Positions 44,122-55,395 are shown, counted from the stretch's first letter. The stretch: 64,000 nt of DNA from Agapetus fuscipes (GCA_951799405.1 OX637339.1:8246001-8310000), one strand, 5' to 3'. Notes: generated by a model from the sequence alone, not told the origin. Numbers and translations are program-made.

Positions 44122-45302
44122 ATGCCTCGACTCTTGGAAAAAAGTGGGACGATTGCTGTAAATCAGTCGCCCATATTGTCCCGCTCGCATGGAAGGGCGT
44201 ATTCCCGCCTAGACCAAGTCAGAACCTCGAAACTCTTCACCTCAACATTCCACCTGATCGATGAAAATGATTTGACTTCAAATGCGTTCATAATGCAAGA
44301 TCCAGAACAAAATCAAAACGCAAAAACAAAAATCAACCCACTCGAAAACGCAATCAACAAACTCAAAAACAATTTACAAATTCAAGACACGAACAAAGCA
44401 ACTTCTTCTGAAATGAATTCTGTGCTTACTTTGGACGTAAATGATACCAGGATGCTAGGAGATGGGGGAAGTAACAGCAATGCAGAAGCGGCTGCGAGGT
44501 TACAAGAGAGTTTACTGCAAGGGGTTGTGCTATCTCTTCAAACGGCTATGGTGAGCTCCTTGCAACGTGCCGCCCTGCTCCCACCGTCTTCAGCAGCTGC
44601 AGCAGCTTTGAATCTCCAAGCTTTAGAGTCATATTTGACCTTGCAAAGACTAGCAGCACCCGTTCCAAACTTGACACAATACCAGCAACCAAAAAAGACG
44701 GACATTTTAAAGTTAGCCGCATCAGGAGCGAAGATATCAGAGTCTGATGTAACAGAACATTCTAGACCATTCTCCCCGCAAATATCTGAACACATTTCAA
44801 CACCAGAATCTGAAGCGTTAACTGCTGAAGATGTGGATCTGTCTGAAGAGGTTGAAGAGGATTTGGCGTTGATGGACAACGACGATGATTTTTCCTTGGA
44901 CAATCAATTAGACAACAACAAATCATTACCAAGTTTTAGTTTATCATCGTCGCCGATCGACACGAGCTATCCTAGTTTACTGATGAACGCCATGTACAAC
45001 CAACAATTATCGGGGAGTTCCACACCGCCTGTTAGTCACCATCAAACGAATTCAACAAACACCAAGACTTCTACATCTAGTCCAATTGTTTCAACTTCTG
45101 CACCGGCTCCTGTTGTAAGGCAGAGGTCTACTTCTGGCACGCCAAGGCCCAAGAAGCAGTTCATCTGCAAGTTCTGCAACAGGCAGTTCACCAAGTCTTA
45201 CAACCTGCTGATCCACGAGAGGACCCACACTGATGAGAGACCCTACTCCTGCGATATCTGCGGGAAGGCCTTCAGGAGACAGGACCATCTTAGAGACCAC
45301 AG
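44122..45302 (+). CDS. bowl: Odd-skipped-family C2H2 zinc-finger transcription factor (bowl-like), first coding exon
   Basis: The exon encodes 393 complete codons plus two bases. The start is ATG 44122: an in-frame TAA at 44083 closes the frame upstream and no earlier ATG exists. Features: a conserved Ala-rich helix with [20 protein letters not shown] (about residues 155-180), an acidic stretch rich in E/D (about 225-265), Ser/Thr-rich linker, then finger 1 (C349, C352, H365, H369) and the start of finger 2 (C377, C380, H393). The block [20 protein letters not shown] is the odd-skipped-family signature. The exon stops at AG|GTAATA (45302/45303), phase 2, between the third and fourth zinc ligands of finger 2; read-through gives TAA at once. 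Family members are nuclear, DNA-binding regulators of segment, leg-joint and gut patterning. Bowl is preferred over Sob/Odd because of the QALESYLxLQR block, but the paralogue is not certain. Confidence 0.85.
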
Positions 45303-45498
45303 GTAATAGATAAAACAAAGACTCCTATAGTCCTATCATCTTTCAAACAAAAGTTATAAAGAAATTTAAATTGCAACACTACAAACAATTTATGAATACC
45401 CGAGTAGGTTTGTTTCTTTGTTCAAATCGGGAATAACAAAAGTAAATGCAGCAATATTTTTCACACAAAAAATCGAGTTAGATTCTTATCTGAGAGCG

Positions 45499-45537
45499 AA
45501 TTCTCGCTTACATTATGACCGAGTGTAAGCGAGAATT
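45499..45537. other. 14-bp perfect hairpin
   Basis: AATTCTCGCTTACA (45499-45512) pairs with TGTAAGCGAGAATT-type arm (45524-45537) across an 11-nt loop, about 200 bp after the splice donor. May be a regulatory RNA structure or an old inverted repeat. Confidence 0.6.
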
Positions 45538-46855
45538 TGTTATATTGTTATTGCCGGTTATGTTATTTTTAAAATGGGCTCTAACCTAAGCCAGACATGA
45601 ACTCATTTTTAGTTTAAAATATTGCATATTTGGAAAATTAAGCTTATTGCATGACTAAGTAAAAACGGATTTATTCTTAAGATTGGTTGAAAACAACTGA
45701 CTTTCGGCTTATCAATACAAAATGGTTAAATAGAATATTTAAGATGAATAAACATAATCGCGCCTATTTTTTTCCATTGGTTCAACCAAAAATAAGAAAT
45801 ATACCTACTCTTTTGGATGGAAGGATAAAAGCAAAGAAAATCTTATTTTTGATATGGTCAAACTAGTTAAAAATAAAAACGTTTTTATTAATAAAAAGGG
45901 GCTGTAGTAAATACTCATAATTTGCAGTAAAACAAAACCACCGTTAAACTGATTTCTAAGTATGAACAAAATTAAGTAAAAATTAAACTCATTCCATAAA
46001 CAAGCAGTTATTGAGTTACTCAGATGATGAATTGTAATTCAAAACCACTTTTTAGTAAATACTAAGTACTAGCAAAATGACAATAAAAGAAAATTATTGT
46101 TATCATACTGAATTGAGGACCAAATAAATTCAATTCTAATTCATCTGAAATGACTTTAAACTACAAAAGCTCTTGATATTCAAGGTATAGGTACTATGTG
46201 CTAGTGCAGTTTTATACGATAAAGAAATAAGTACATATCTGTTCATCTGATGTATTTATTTATAATCTATCTAAGTTATTAAGGATATATTGTCATTTAT
46301 GACTCATGAACGGTAACAGGAAAAAAATCCATTTTGTTGCCTACCCACGGCTGAAATGCTGCACACGTCCCTGGTACTTCGGAAAAAATGCCTTTAAACT
46401 GGTTTAAGTTTTAAAGATGTTTTTACGAATAAGCAGCCACAGTTTTCGCAGGTCAAATAAACAAAACGCTGGCACGCCGGGCATAATTTCACAGATGCTA
46501 TCGGCTAATTACAGTTCACGGGTTATGTGCCTACGCTGGCTTTGAACATGCCCTCGCCCATCTTCTCTACCTACCGGGTTCACAAGAGTCACGATTTCAT
46601 ACAAGAGATATTTCATAAAACCAGAAACTAAAATTGAGAAACCACGCGTAGACAATTTCCTCTTCTTCTCTCTGGTACTGTTCCAACCATTTCAAAATAC
46701 CCTGAACTATTGTAGCGCTAATAGATGCTTTATCCGTCTCCACCTACTACCTCACAAGTCTTGCGTAGTTAGAAAGAGAACAAAGATGCTACGAGTGTAA
46801 CTTCATTGTTGACAGGCAAATGTGACAGATGTTAGAAAAAAATCTGCCATGTGGT
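45538..46855. other. Intronic, no repeat recognised
   Basis: AT-rich except 46470-46590, a GC-richer, non-repetitive stretch with 'ATCGGCTAATTACAG' that could be regulatory. Confidence 0.35.
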
Positions 46856-47290
46856 CTAATCTAATCTAATCTTAGTTGCGAAAATATGTAACATTAGGGA
46901 TCCATATTATATGCTTTCTCGCGAACACACACGTACCTATAACACAACATAAAAACTCAAATCTCACCGTGCAACTCTTGCTGACCTTCCCTGAAACAGG
47001 GGTGAGATTGGCAAAGTGAACCATTTTCTACAGCATGAATGCTCAGCCGCATACCATGGTCTATAATCTATAATCTAAGATGCAAAGATAAATTAACATT
47101 TAAAGCTCATATCAAATGCATGACCACAAACAGACACGTGTTGTTTGAGCGTACAAATGCTGAATGTGTACTTAAAAATAAAAACCAAACCTCAAATGAA
47201 CATAAGCCCTGCAACTTTTGCCGACCTTTCAAATTGTCAAAGTGAACCATTTTCTACAGCATGGAGGGTCAGCCGCATACCAACCTATCA
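46856..47290 (-). mobile_element. Two Ret-A copies in tandem
   Basis: 46856-47060 (with (TCTAA)n at 46856-46872; middle deleted) and 47065-47290 (deletion around the GACCTTTC block), both in minus orientation and only a few bp apart. They differ from each other, so they are two insertions and not a recent duplication. Confidence 0.8.
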
Positions 47291-47799
47291 TTTTTTTGTG
47301 CACAACAGGTTTCCCTCATTACAGTGCACCCTCACACAGTCCTAATATTATGATTTTATTTCTTAAATGTATTTGCCTCCACACATGCACGCGTTTATTG
47401 ATATTTTCATCAACTTAACATTAAGTCACCTTCATTTTCTAAGCCTAATGGTTTCGCCTTATATTTTGAAATGCCAAATTTTAAATTATATGAAACTCAA
47501 AAAAAAATTCTAAGTAATTAATTATAAATACATATTATGTTTTTTAAGGATATATAGGTACCTACATCTAAGACACTGATCACTTTATAAGATGATTTCT
47601 CACTAGTCATCGCACACAACCAATGCATCATTTTTTTCTAATTCTGTACTCAATATTATTCATCGAATAAAAAAAAAAAATTTAAATATTCATGTATTCG
47701 TCAGACAGTTCTTTTTTTTATAATCTATCTGTGTGTAAAAAAATTAACTTAAAATATTGTACGGCAGACTTTGTTTTAATAATTCTAACATAACATTTC

Positions 47800-47900
47800 A
47801 TAAACCGGTCGCAGTGTAGTGGTCATCGACTCAGATTAATATTCAAATATGTTAGGTTCTAATCCCTAACTGAGCCTAGAAACAATGGACAATTTTAATT
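47800..47900 (+). mobile_element. tRNA-like SINE head
   Basis: 'AACCGGTCGCAGTGTAGTGG' A-box region and 'TTAGGTTCTAATCCCTAAC' B-box region in tRNA-like spacing. Not seen complete elsewhere in the window. Confidence 0.45.
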
Positions 47901-47929
47901 TTATATTTTTTTATCGGCAAGCAAACGTC

Positions 47930-48115
47930 ACACTTGCTTCGGACTACAGCGTTTTAGTAACCGATGACAAAATAATTGTTTGCATTTTCCCTAGTAACCC
48001 GGCCGTGTGACGTCACAAACTGACCTAATTAATCATTTTTCAAAGATTTCCTTGTACCTACCTACTAGATAATTGTACATTAAGGCTTTCACGGCCGGCA
48101 CTTGACACAATCTTA
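47930..48115. mobile_element. Repeat with CCCGGCCGTGTGACGTCACA and a PLE-type start
   Basis: 'GTAACCCGGCCGTGTGACGTC' (47995) recurs at 55975. 48083-48100 'GGCTTTCACGGCCGGCA' matches the PLE-type end seen at 53017 (inverted) and 60795. Class uncertain. Confidence 0.45.
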
Positions 48116-48315
48116 AAATTTTTACTAGATAATTGTCTAATTTTATATATCGCTGTTTAGTGGCGCTAGCCACCCCAAGAGTGTTTTTATGTGTTGAAGC
48201 TTTTATTAAACAGCTGTGTTTTAAGCAACTTCCTGAAACTGCCAACACTAGTCTCTGATCTCAAATCTAGAGGTAGTCTATTGCAGCAGGATGGACGAGC
48301 TGAACTAAAAGCCCT

Positions 48316-48435
48316 TTTTCCGTTACTGTAACTCTGTCGCTATTGCGCTAGGGATGGCCGGAGCCTCGGCAGAGCTGCCTCTATTTCTTCTTATCCTTAT
48401 ATACCTCTTTCACTTCATTCATATCACAGATGATG
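48316..48435 (-). pseudogene. LINE-M 3' end
   Basis: 'GCGCTAGGGATGGCCGGAGC', then 'CCTTATATACCTCTTTCACTTC'-type coding complement; minus orientation. Confidence 0.65.
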
Positions 48436-48439
48436 ATTA

Positions 48440-48920
48440 GTTGGTGATTTATTTATAGCGCTGTCTCGTGATGTAGTCACTCCAAGGGCGCTTGTGCAAA
48501 TGATGCCAGAAATTGGCTTGTCTTCAGTGGATTTCGGAACTTTCTATGGTCCTCTAGCTCTCTCACATGATGAGGCAGGTGGTTCTAGGCCAGAAGACCA
48601 ACAATTGCAAACGCACGCTCTCCAAACACTGTGTTAACTCTTCGTATCGACTCTTTAATACGTGATTTGGCTCCGGTTTCTACCGAGCGTAGTGAGCGGC
48701 TTTTTTTGCCGAAGGCGACGGGCTTGATTAAATCAGCGAGATATTTGCGTGTGTTTCCAGATAAAGCTTTGTGGACCATCTTAAACTCGACGCGCTCTGG
48801 GATACGGAGCCAGTGAAGCTTCTGGAGAAGAGGAGGAATGTGATTGAATCTCGACTGACCAGCGATCATGCGAGCACTTGCATTGACGAGTACTTGTATT
48901 CTGTTTAATTGGCACTTTTA
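48440..48920 (-). pseudogene. LINE-L2 remnant: RT C-terminus and 3' end
   Basis: The minus strand reads HIPPLLQKLHWLRIPERVEF, then KMVHKALSGNTRKYLADLIK, then RVNTVFGERAFAIVGLLA and, after a frameshift, LPHHVRELEDHRKFRN. L(Q/H)WLPV.ERI.FK...K.L.G..P.YL.DL is the C-terminal signature of L2/CR1/Rex-type LINEs. Its 3' end 'AGTGACTACATCACGAGACA' precedes 'GCGCTATAAATAAATCACC'. Broken by frameshifts. Confidence 0.7.
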
Positions 48921-48925
48921 ACTTG

Positions 48926-49215
48926 GACCGGTCCGTAGTCCAAAATGCAAGGTTGTGGAATCGGATCCCGGCGGAGTACAAAAACTATACCATTTATATT
49001 TCCAAAATATGCTCTTCGCTGGGTTAAAAATTTCATAAGCCTTTACCAAAGACCGGTCACTAAAGGTCCATCCAGCCTTACAGCCACTGGGTCTTGCTTG
49101 AATATTGGCGCTTTGTAGCGACGACCAAGCTCGTACACCTCTGCGGCACTACAGCAAGTGTCATAGACCCTTAGAGTCTCTAGAATCTAGGGAGTCTTCC
49201 GCACAGGGTTTCTTA
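48926..49215 (+). mobile_element. SINE-T2-X, full length
   Basis: Head 'GACCGGTCCGTAGTCC' (A-box region) and 'GGATCCCGGCGGAGTAC' (B-box region), body 'TGCTCTTCGCTGGGTT', 'GACCGGTCAC', 'ACTGGGTCTTGCTTGA', 'GCGACGACCAAGCTCG', then tail X ('CACCTCTGCGGCACTAC', hairpin, A-run). Confidence 0.8.
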
Positions 49216-49346
49216 AAAAAAAAAACTTCAGTTGGCCTGCATAAAAGCTATTGCAATTGTTTATTTTCGACACCCCAAATGTGTTACTACTAGTAGTAAA
49301 CTAGTTTCCTACTTTTCTACTTTTTACTACTTTCCTTGTATGATAA

Positions 49347-49684
49347 TGTTACAAACTAAGGATTTATGCGCGCCTGAACATGTACGCTAGTGTGTAGAAC
49401 AATCTGGCTAAAGTATGATGGTAGTAGTAAGGTACATAGAACGGCGCGCGGTCTGGAATGAGCGAGAGATCGAATGATCTGGAGTATGCAAGAATGATCC
49501 CTTTTGCACCTATATATACGGACTGCAAAGGGCATCAGGGGATAGGTGGCATCCAATATTTGGACGTGAATACCAAATTGTTATCAATTATCGTAAATTG
49601 TGAACCAAACCGTGTACAATAAATAAATAATTGTAATTTAATTAAAAGAGAACTCCAGTAAAATCAAAACAATAAGATGTCACA
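49347..49684 (+). mobile_element. Candidate solo LTR or promoter-bearing element
   Basis: Starts TGTTAC and ends GTCACA. Inside are TATATATA (49511-49518), an initiator-like TCAGG about 26 bp on (A at 49537) and AATAAATAAATAA at about 49619, i.e. a U3-R-U5-like order. A GC-rich stretch lies upstream of the TATA box. No convincing 4-6-bp target duplication was found (only TAA on both sides). Confidence 0.4.
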
Positions 49685-50249
49685 TAATTAAACAAAAATA
49701 AACAGGCTATATTTTTAGTTCTTCATATTTCCTCATCTTAGGTACATCGGCATTCTCTTGATAATGAGCATTAAATAGTTTTTTGCTAAAAAAATTGAGA
49801 TAAAGAGAAACAAAATTTGTTTAAAAGTATGTTTGCTGATAAACAATAAGAGTTGTTTGAAGCAATAGTCGTCCATCCGGTGTTAATGTGTGATATGTCC
49901 AAACGTCGTCAAATATTTTATCTTGTCCACAGTTTTTTATGCGCCGTGGATTAGTTTGTGTTCTCACCTGCTTTGTAAAGCCGCGTCTACACACTGCATA
50001 CAAAAAAAAACAAATCATATTTATATTCTACAAGTGCATTTTCAGAAAAAAAAATCCTAAAAAATGTGTTAGCTTTTAGTGTTTCTAAGAAATACTTTTT
50101 TTTTTCATGTTTGGAATACGTAGAAAAATCTGAATAACTGAAGTATGATTAAATGTGTACCCGAATCTTCAAATTGGTTGTATATGCATACGAAACCTAT
50201 TTATTTTCGTAAATATGGTGGGCAAGGTATGTGTAGATACTATACTCAA
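49685..50249. other. Unassigned
   Basis: AT-rich; 49850-50000 is more balanced but has no recognised protein. Confidence 0.35.
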
Positions 50250-50490
50250 TAATCTAAATTGCAAGGATATATTAACATTTAAAGCTCTCAAATGCATGCC
50301 CACACACAAACACGTGTAGTTCGCGCTTACAAATGCTGAATGTGTACTTACAAATTAAAATCAAAACCTCAAATGAACATAAGCCCTACAACTTTTCCCA
50401 CCTTCCCTGACCCAGGGGTGGCATTGGCAAAGTGAACCATTTTTTACAGTATGGGTGGTCAGTCACCAACCTTTAACTCAAGGAATACCA
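50250..50490 (-). mobile_element. Ret-A retroposon copy
   Basis: Complete, minus orientation. Confidence 0.8.
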
Positions 50491-50840
50491 TCTTGGATAT
50501 TAGCTTAACAGGTCATGATTTAGGGTGGTTTTTTTTACGTTGGCTTATAGAACTTAAAAACCATATTTAAATTGAAAAAAAAATACAAAACACCCAAAGG
50601 TTCCCAATTATTTGGGGAATGGAAACAAGGGTAGATTTATGATGTATAGCCAAAACGGGCATTAGAACAATAAGTTTGATGGGTACTATACAAGGAATCT
50701 GTAACTTGGAAGGCATTGTGATACAGTGCAGAAATAAGACTTTTATCATATAAGCAAAATGGATCCCGAAAGGCTGCCAAAAACCGTTGTGTGCTATGCT
50801 TCAGAGGGTCGCCAAGCACCAATAAGACCCCTTGATAAAT

Positions 50841-51092
50841 CGTCCCCGTAGTGCTTGTTTGTCTTATGTCTATCAGAAGTTATTTCACATGAGCAATGTT
50901 TGTATGTGTACTGGACCAATGTGTCTTATGAAAACTGTAAATTGAGTTTAAAAATATTTGGAACAACTCTCACAGTATCGTGTTTTTTTTAACTCAGAAT
51001 GTGATTCTTCACAATCTGAGTTAAAATGAAGAGAGTTGAAATGTCATCTATGAATTAAATGATAGATAAGCCAAAAACACACTGGGGGGACG
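50841..51092. mobile_element. MITE-E, full length
   Basis: Ends CGTCCCCGTAGTGCTTGTTT and AAAAACACACTGGGGGGACG are inverted repeats (outer CGTCCCC exact). The middle has 'CACATGAGCAATGTTTGTAT' and a 'GATTCTTCACAATCTGAG' block. Target duplication not clear. Confidence 0.7.
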
Positions 51093-51444
51093 ATATTGAA
51101 AGAGATCTTAATATCCGAGCCATAAGATTGATGCCAAGTTTCTGTCATAAAATTATTGGGACATATACAAAGAGGGAAAAGAAGAATTAACGATTTAATG
51201 TAAGCTCGTCTTTGGGCACCAAGCGGTCAGACCTCAGACCCGGTCACAGATTAGTTTGGAGTCCGAGAAACCCGATACGAAATGTGCGTATCACCTTTCT
51301 TTAGATAGCGGCCCTTCCCAATTATAAAACTAAACAAATTATCACATGGAAGGGCAGTAATGAAATGCGCCGCCATCCTTACGTCTCAATTGCAAAACTA
51401 TTTTTTTATTGTGAGAGTTGCTTACTATGTCTTGCTTTTTTATG
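51093..51444. other. Unassigned
   Basis: 51200-51300 is GC-richer than its surroundings (CACCAAGCGGTCAGACC) with no recognised identity. Confidence 0.35.
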
Positions 51445-51600
51445 TATTCGCATACTATAATGCATAATATATGTTGCAAAAATATGTATGTATATTGAAA
51501 TTTAATGCACGTCACAATAAGACACGTAGAAGTTCGCGCTTACATATGCTACATATACAAAAACGAAATCCCTAGCGGAATTGCGAGAGTTACAGTTACA
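51445..51600 (-). mobile_element. Ret-A 3' fragment joined to a LINE-M 3' scrap
   Basis: 51455-51560 is the 3' third of Ret-A; 51572-51605 'CCCTAGCGGAATTGCGAGAG' followed by GTTACAGTTACAGTCA is the end of LINE-M on the plus strand. Confidence 0.55.
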
Positions 51601-51761
51601 GTCACGTTATAAAATTCAAAATATACCAAATTTAATTGCGTTTGCAGATTTTTGATAAACATTAAAAAAATACGAAATGAAAACTAGGCATTTACATCGA
51701 AACATATTTTAATGTGCATTGTTTTTTTTTTTATATACTTAATGTTATTTATTACTCGTAT

Positions 51762-52000
51762 TCCTTGACTTATAGGTTGGTATGAGGCTGACCACCCATA
51801 CTGTAAAAAATGGTTCACTTTGCCAATGTCACCCCTGTTTCAGGGAATGTCGGCAAGAGTTGCAGGGCTTATGTTCATTTGAGGTTTGGATTTTATTTGT
51901 AAGTCCACAATCAGCATTTGTAAGCGCGAACTACACGTGTTTGTTTGTGGGCATACATCTGTAAGTTTTGAATGAATATATCCTTGCAACTTAGATTATA
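51762..52000 (+). mobile_element. Ret-A retroposon copy
   Basis: Complete, plus orientation. Confidence 0.85.
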
Positions 52001-52379
52001 GATTGTTCCTCGTTTTATCCAATACAAACGCATAATTTTTTTAATATTGATGATAAAAAAATTATTAACCATAAAAAATCCTCACATAAATTATAAACCA
52101 ATGGGAGAGCCTTCCAAGCCGGACAATAGTTTTTTCCTTAATTTGGCAGACCATTGAAAATATTATGTTCGCGCTCACATAAATCATCCGAGGAAACCAA
52201 AAACCTGGTGCTGATTAATTGTATTGAAATTCCATGGTTCGACAACCAGCACGACTGATTTTTACTTTTTTTTAAAACAGAAACCACCAAACTTATTTTT
52301 TTTAAATGTTTAATTTTTTTTTTCTGATACCTACTCGTATCTTTACTTATTGTTTTTCACTTTTCACCTCCAGTATTTT
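52001..52379. other. AT-rich, nothing assigned
   Basis: Long T and A runs only. Confidence 0.4.
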
Positions 52380-52720
52380 TCTTGGCAACATCTTGGGAAG
52401 ACAAACAAGAGGTCGTCCAAAAACTTCATATTTCCAGGATCTGAAGCGGCTTATCCTCTTCGCAGCTCAAGAGGATGGCAACGATCACATACAGATGGCT
52501 GGCGCAACAACGCACTGTCTTTACAATATGGTGATTATTTATTCTCTTCCTCACAAGGGAAACTTGTAGAAGGTCTCTTATTCACCCCTTTCCATTCGAA
52601 GTCGAAATATGAGAACTTGTCGGTTTCACGACTCATTCCATTGCTAAACTGACCATTTATGGAATGATTTATCAGTATCTGCGTTCTTATCCCAATTTAA
52701 TACGGATATATTCCAGTCAA
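52380..52720 (+). pseudogene. LINE-V-like remnant
   Basis: After a GRQTRGRPKTSYFQDLKRL stretch the plus strand shows, in another frame, TDHLWNDLSVSAFLSQFNTD, matching TARLWNELPVSVFPSQFNLT of LINE-V at 53500-53735. Several frame breaks. Confidence 0.5.
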
Positions 52721-52904
52721 TCCGGTGATGTAACCTAGCCAATATAGTCTTCTGACTGATCTGACCGAACCACATTAACGCCTTGATACAGCTTGTTTAG
52801 TTTATAGTTACATCGTCAATGATTACATCAGTACAATATCAAATAATTAGTTTCCCTTGGAATTTCTCTTCCAGACTTAGACCGTGATTCCCTTCAGAAG
52901 GGAG

Positions 52905-53045
52905 CATAGCTCTAAAGAAGTGACATACAATGACGAAACGTTAGAAAGAAGAAAGAAGGAAACTATGGGCCACTGTCTAAGCCCTGAAGAGCAATATCAA
53001 GCATCTGAATCCGGCCGTGAAAGCCTAAAAACAGTAAGTTTCCTT
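52905..53045 (+). mobile_element. Penelope-like (PLE) end, candidate
   Basis: 'CTAAAGAAG' then a weak hairpin then GACGAAACG (52911-52940), followed within 80 bp by 'CCGGCCGTGAAAGCCTA' (53014-53030). The same pair occurs, inverted, at 60795-60935. Confidence 0.4.
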
Positions 53046-53364
53046 ATTTCGTAGCAAATTAATAATCACTTTTGCGTTATATTTATTTTTTATTAATACT
53101 TCAAATACTATCATGCCAAAACTAAAAATGTTGTTAAAAGTTTGCTAAAAATGTTGTGGAGGAATGTGAGCATAATTTATGGACGTGCGGTCAAATCTCC
53201 GAACACCTGATAGGTCAGAATACAAGCTGAGGTCACAACACCCACGCGGCAGGGTCCACAGACAAATCTTAATGTACTCCAATCAATTATTCGGCTTCAA
53301 AAAATGTATTGAAAACTGACAACAAACATTGTACCTACTCGTACTTATTAACATTTTAACTCGA

Positions 53365-53460
53365 GAATCTAATCCGCTCAGTTGGTAGAATAATTGCGTA
53401 CAAAATTAGAGAGCTAGGGTTCGGTTCTCACCGAGAGTGTCAGACATGGTTGTTTTCTTT
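53365..53460 (+). mobile_element. SINE-T1 head
   Basis: 'CTCAGTTGGTAGAATAATTG' A-box part and 'TAGGGTTCGGTTCTCACCGA' B-box part, then 'GTGTCAGACAT'. Body missing. Confidence 0.6.
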
Positions 53461-53499
53461 GTCGGTATTTTTAGCAGAGGTAAGTTCTATTACTTTGCA

Positions 53500-53835
53500 G
53501 TCGATGTCAAAACTATGAGAACTTGGTGTTTTCACGACTCATTCTTTTGCCAAACTGCCCGCTTATAGAATGAGTTACCGGTATCTGTGTTTCCATCCCA
53601 ATTTAACCTTACCCTTTGCAAATCCAATATTAATCGCCATTTCCTCTCAGTGTCTCCAAAAAAAGCAACGCAACACACACCACAGCACTGCGCAACTAAC
53701 GGCCCTGCAACCGGATAAGGAAAACTGCCACATCACCAACACCTCTGCGGCACTATAACAAGTGTCATATACCCCTAGACTCTAGAGTCTCTTGAATCTA
53801 GGGAGTCTCCCGCACAGGCTTTCTTAAAAAAACTT
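53500..53835 (+). pseudogene. LINE-V C-terminus with its 3' end (tail X)
   Basis: The plus strand reads RTWCFHDSFFCQTARLWNEL (after one frame change), then PVSVFPSQFNLTLCKSNINR and HFLSVSP, the final block of a CR1/Jockey-like ORF2. It runs on into 'CACATCACCAACACCTCTGC' and tail X with the CTAGAGTCTC hairpin and an A-run. The continuity of coding end and tail X identifies tail X as this LINE's 3' end. Confidence 0.7.
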
Positions 53836-53984
53836 CTATGTTTCCATTATTCCTACACAAATGTTATTTTAGATTTTTTCTTTCTCCAAGTCCATTTATT
53901 CTCAGTTTTCTGAAAACTCCGCATTCAATGAAATATCAGTGACGTCAAACAAAAAGAGAGTCACAAGATAGCCACGGTTTTTGA

Positions 53985-54260
53985 GCTACAGTCCTCGTTG
54001 AGGGTTGCCTGAGAACAGAAACCGGAGTCAAAACACGGGTTGAAGAACCGGTAAGACGAGTTAATACAATGTTTGGAGTGCGTGCATTTGCAGTTGCTGG
54101 TCCTCTGGGCTGGAACCGCCTGCCTCATCATGTGAAAAAGATGGCGGACCATGGAAAGTTCCGAAATGCACTGAAGACAAACAAAATTCTGTCATAAGTT
54201 GTACAAGCGCCCTTGGAGTGATTATATCACTAAGAAATCATCTTAGTGATCATTATTAGA
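53985..54260 (+). pseudogene. LINE-L2 C-terminus and 3' end
   Basis: TRVKTRVEEPVRRVNTMFGV (degenerate at the start), then RAFAVAGPLGWNRLPHHVKK and MADHGKFRNALKTNKILS, then 3' 'AGCGCCCTTGGAGTGATTAT'. Same family as 48440-48920 and 62685-62885. Confidence 0.7.
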
Positions 54261-54309
54261 TAATAGGAATACCTCCCTAACGTCTGAAGATGGGGATGCG
54301 AAATATTTG

Positions 54310-54560
54310 AAATATAATCTAAAATCAAAGTTGCAAAGATATATTGAACTTTAGATTCATTTTAAATGTATTCCCAGAGACGTATAAGTTCGCGCTTGCA
54401 CATGCCGCATGTAAACTTACAACATAAACACCCAATCTAAAATGAACATATGGCCTGCAACTCTTGCCGAACTTCTTGAAACAGGGGTGGCATTGACAAA
54501 GTGAACCATTTTTTTTACAGTATAGGTGGTCAGCCTCCTACCAACCTTAAGTCAAGGAAG
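54310..54560 (-). mobile_element. Ret-A retroposon copy
   Basis: Complete, minus orientation, moderately diverged. Confidence 0.8.
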
Positions 54561-54734
54561 GAAAATAGATGCTGCTTTTATTTATTTTAGATCGGTCGAT
54601 GGTAGTGCCATTGTAGAAAGAGGTTAAAAACTGGAGGAAAGCCTTGATGGAATTTTGCATTAGTCAACTGGTTCCACACCATGCAAATTGTGTCGACCTT
54701 CCTCGTAAGGTTCCTATGATACATCAGGATTCTG

Positions 54735-54935
54735 GCAAAGGCCCAATGACGTCATTGCTTTTTCTGCGATCACGGAGTCCGAGCACTCGCGATCCCGTTG
54801 TCCGAATGATCGCCGGGAGCGAGCCCGGTAATGACTTGTAATTATGGTAATATATTTACCATGAATAATCCAATTAGGATGAGATAACATCCCGGGAACG
54901 TTCCAGAAATATGACTGAGCGAAATCTCTAGAACA
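54735..54935. other. GC-richer island (candidate enhancer)
   Basis: Non-repetitive. Contains CAATGACGTCATTG (54745-54756), ATGGTAATATATTTACCAT (54844-54862, near-palindrome) and AATCCAATTAGGAT (paired homeodomain-like sites). No protein recognised. Confidence 0.35.
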
Positions 54936-55062
54936 AGGCAGCAGGGGAACGGGCGTAGCTTCACAAGAAAGACTAGAATGATTATTGGAAATGTTAATTT
55001 ATTTATTGCCACCTTAAAAGTAAAACTGAATAAGTGCTGATTGATTGATTAAAGAAATCATA

Positions 55063-55395
55063 GTCCGGTTGATAGGTCAATTGGTAGAGTGCTTGCATTC
55101 CAAGCCGTGAGCTCGGATTCGAAACCTACCGAGGGTGTTAAATATGATTTCACGTTTCGGTGTTTATTTCAAACCCCAAAATAAAATACCGGCAAGGTTT
55201 ACTCAGCCTTCAAAATAAATGAGAACCAGCCCTTTCGAGAGCTGGGAAACTCCCACTTCAACTGAAGTGGTTGGCGTAAGGCCAGCCCCTTTACCTGTAA
55301 AAAAATAGGTTCAACTCGCCACATGCAACTCCTTCGGGGATAACGCGACAAGAAGCTACACTATATGTGTAGCTTAGTTGCGTTTTTTTTTTAGT
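55063..55395 (+). mobile_element. SINE-T1, full length
   Basis: Head 'TCCGGTTGATAGGTCAATTG' and 'TCGGATTCGAAACCTACCGA', body 'AAATACCGGCAAGGTTTACT', 'CTTCAACTGAAGTGGTTGGC', 3' end 'GTGTAGCTTAGTTGCG'. The best complete plus-strand copy. Confidence 0.85.

Noticed and set aside
44538..44903. 121-codon antisense frame in the bowl-like exon
   Set aside because: Shadow of the sense coding sequence; no independent features.
53570..53758. 62-codon frame starting MSYRYLCFHPNL as a gene
   Set aside because: It is an off-frame reading of the LINE-V C-terminus.
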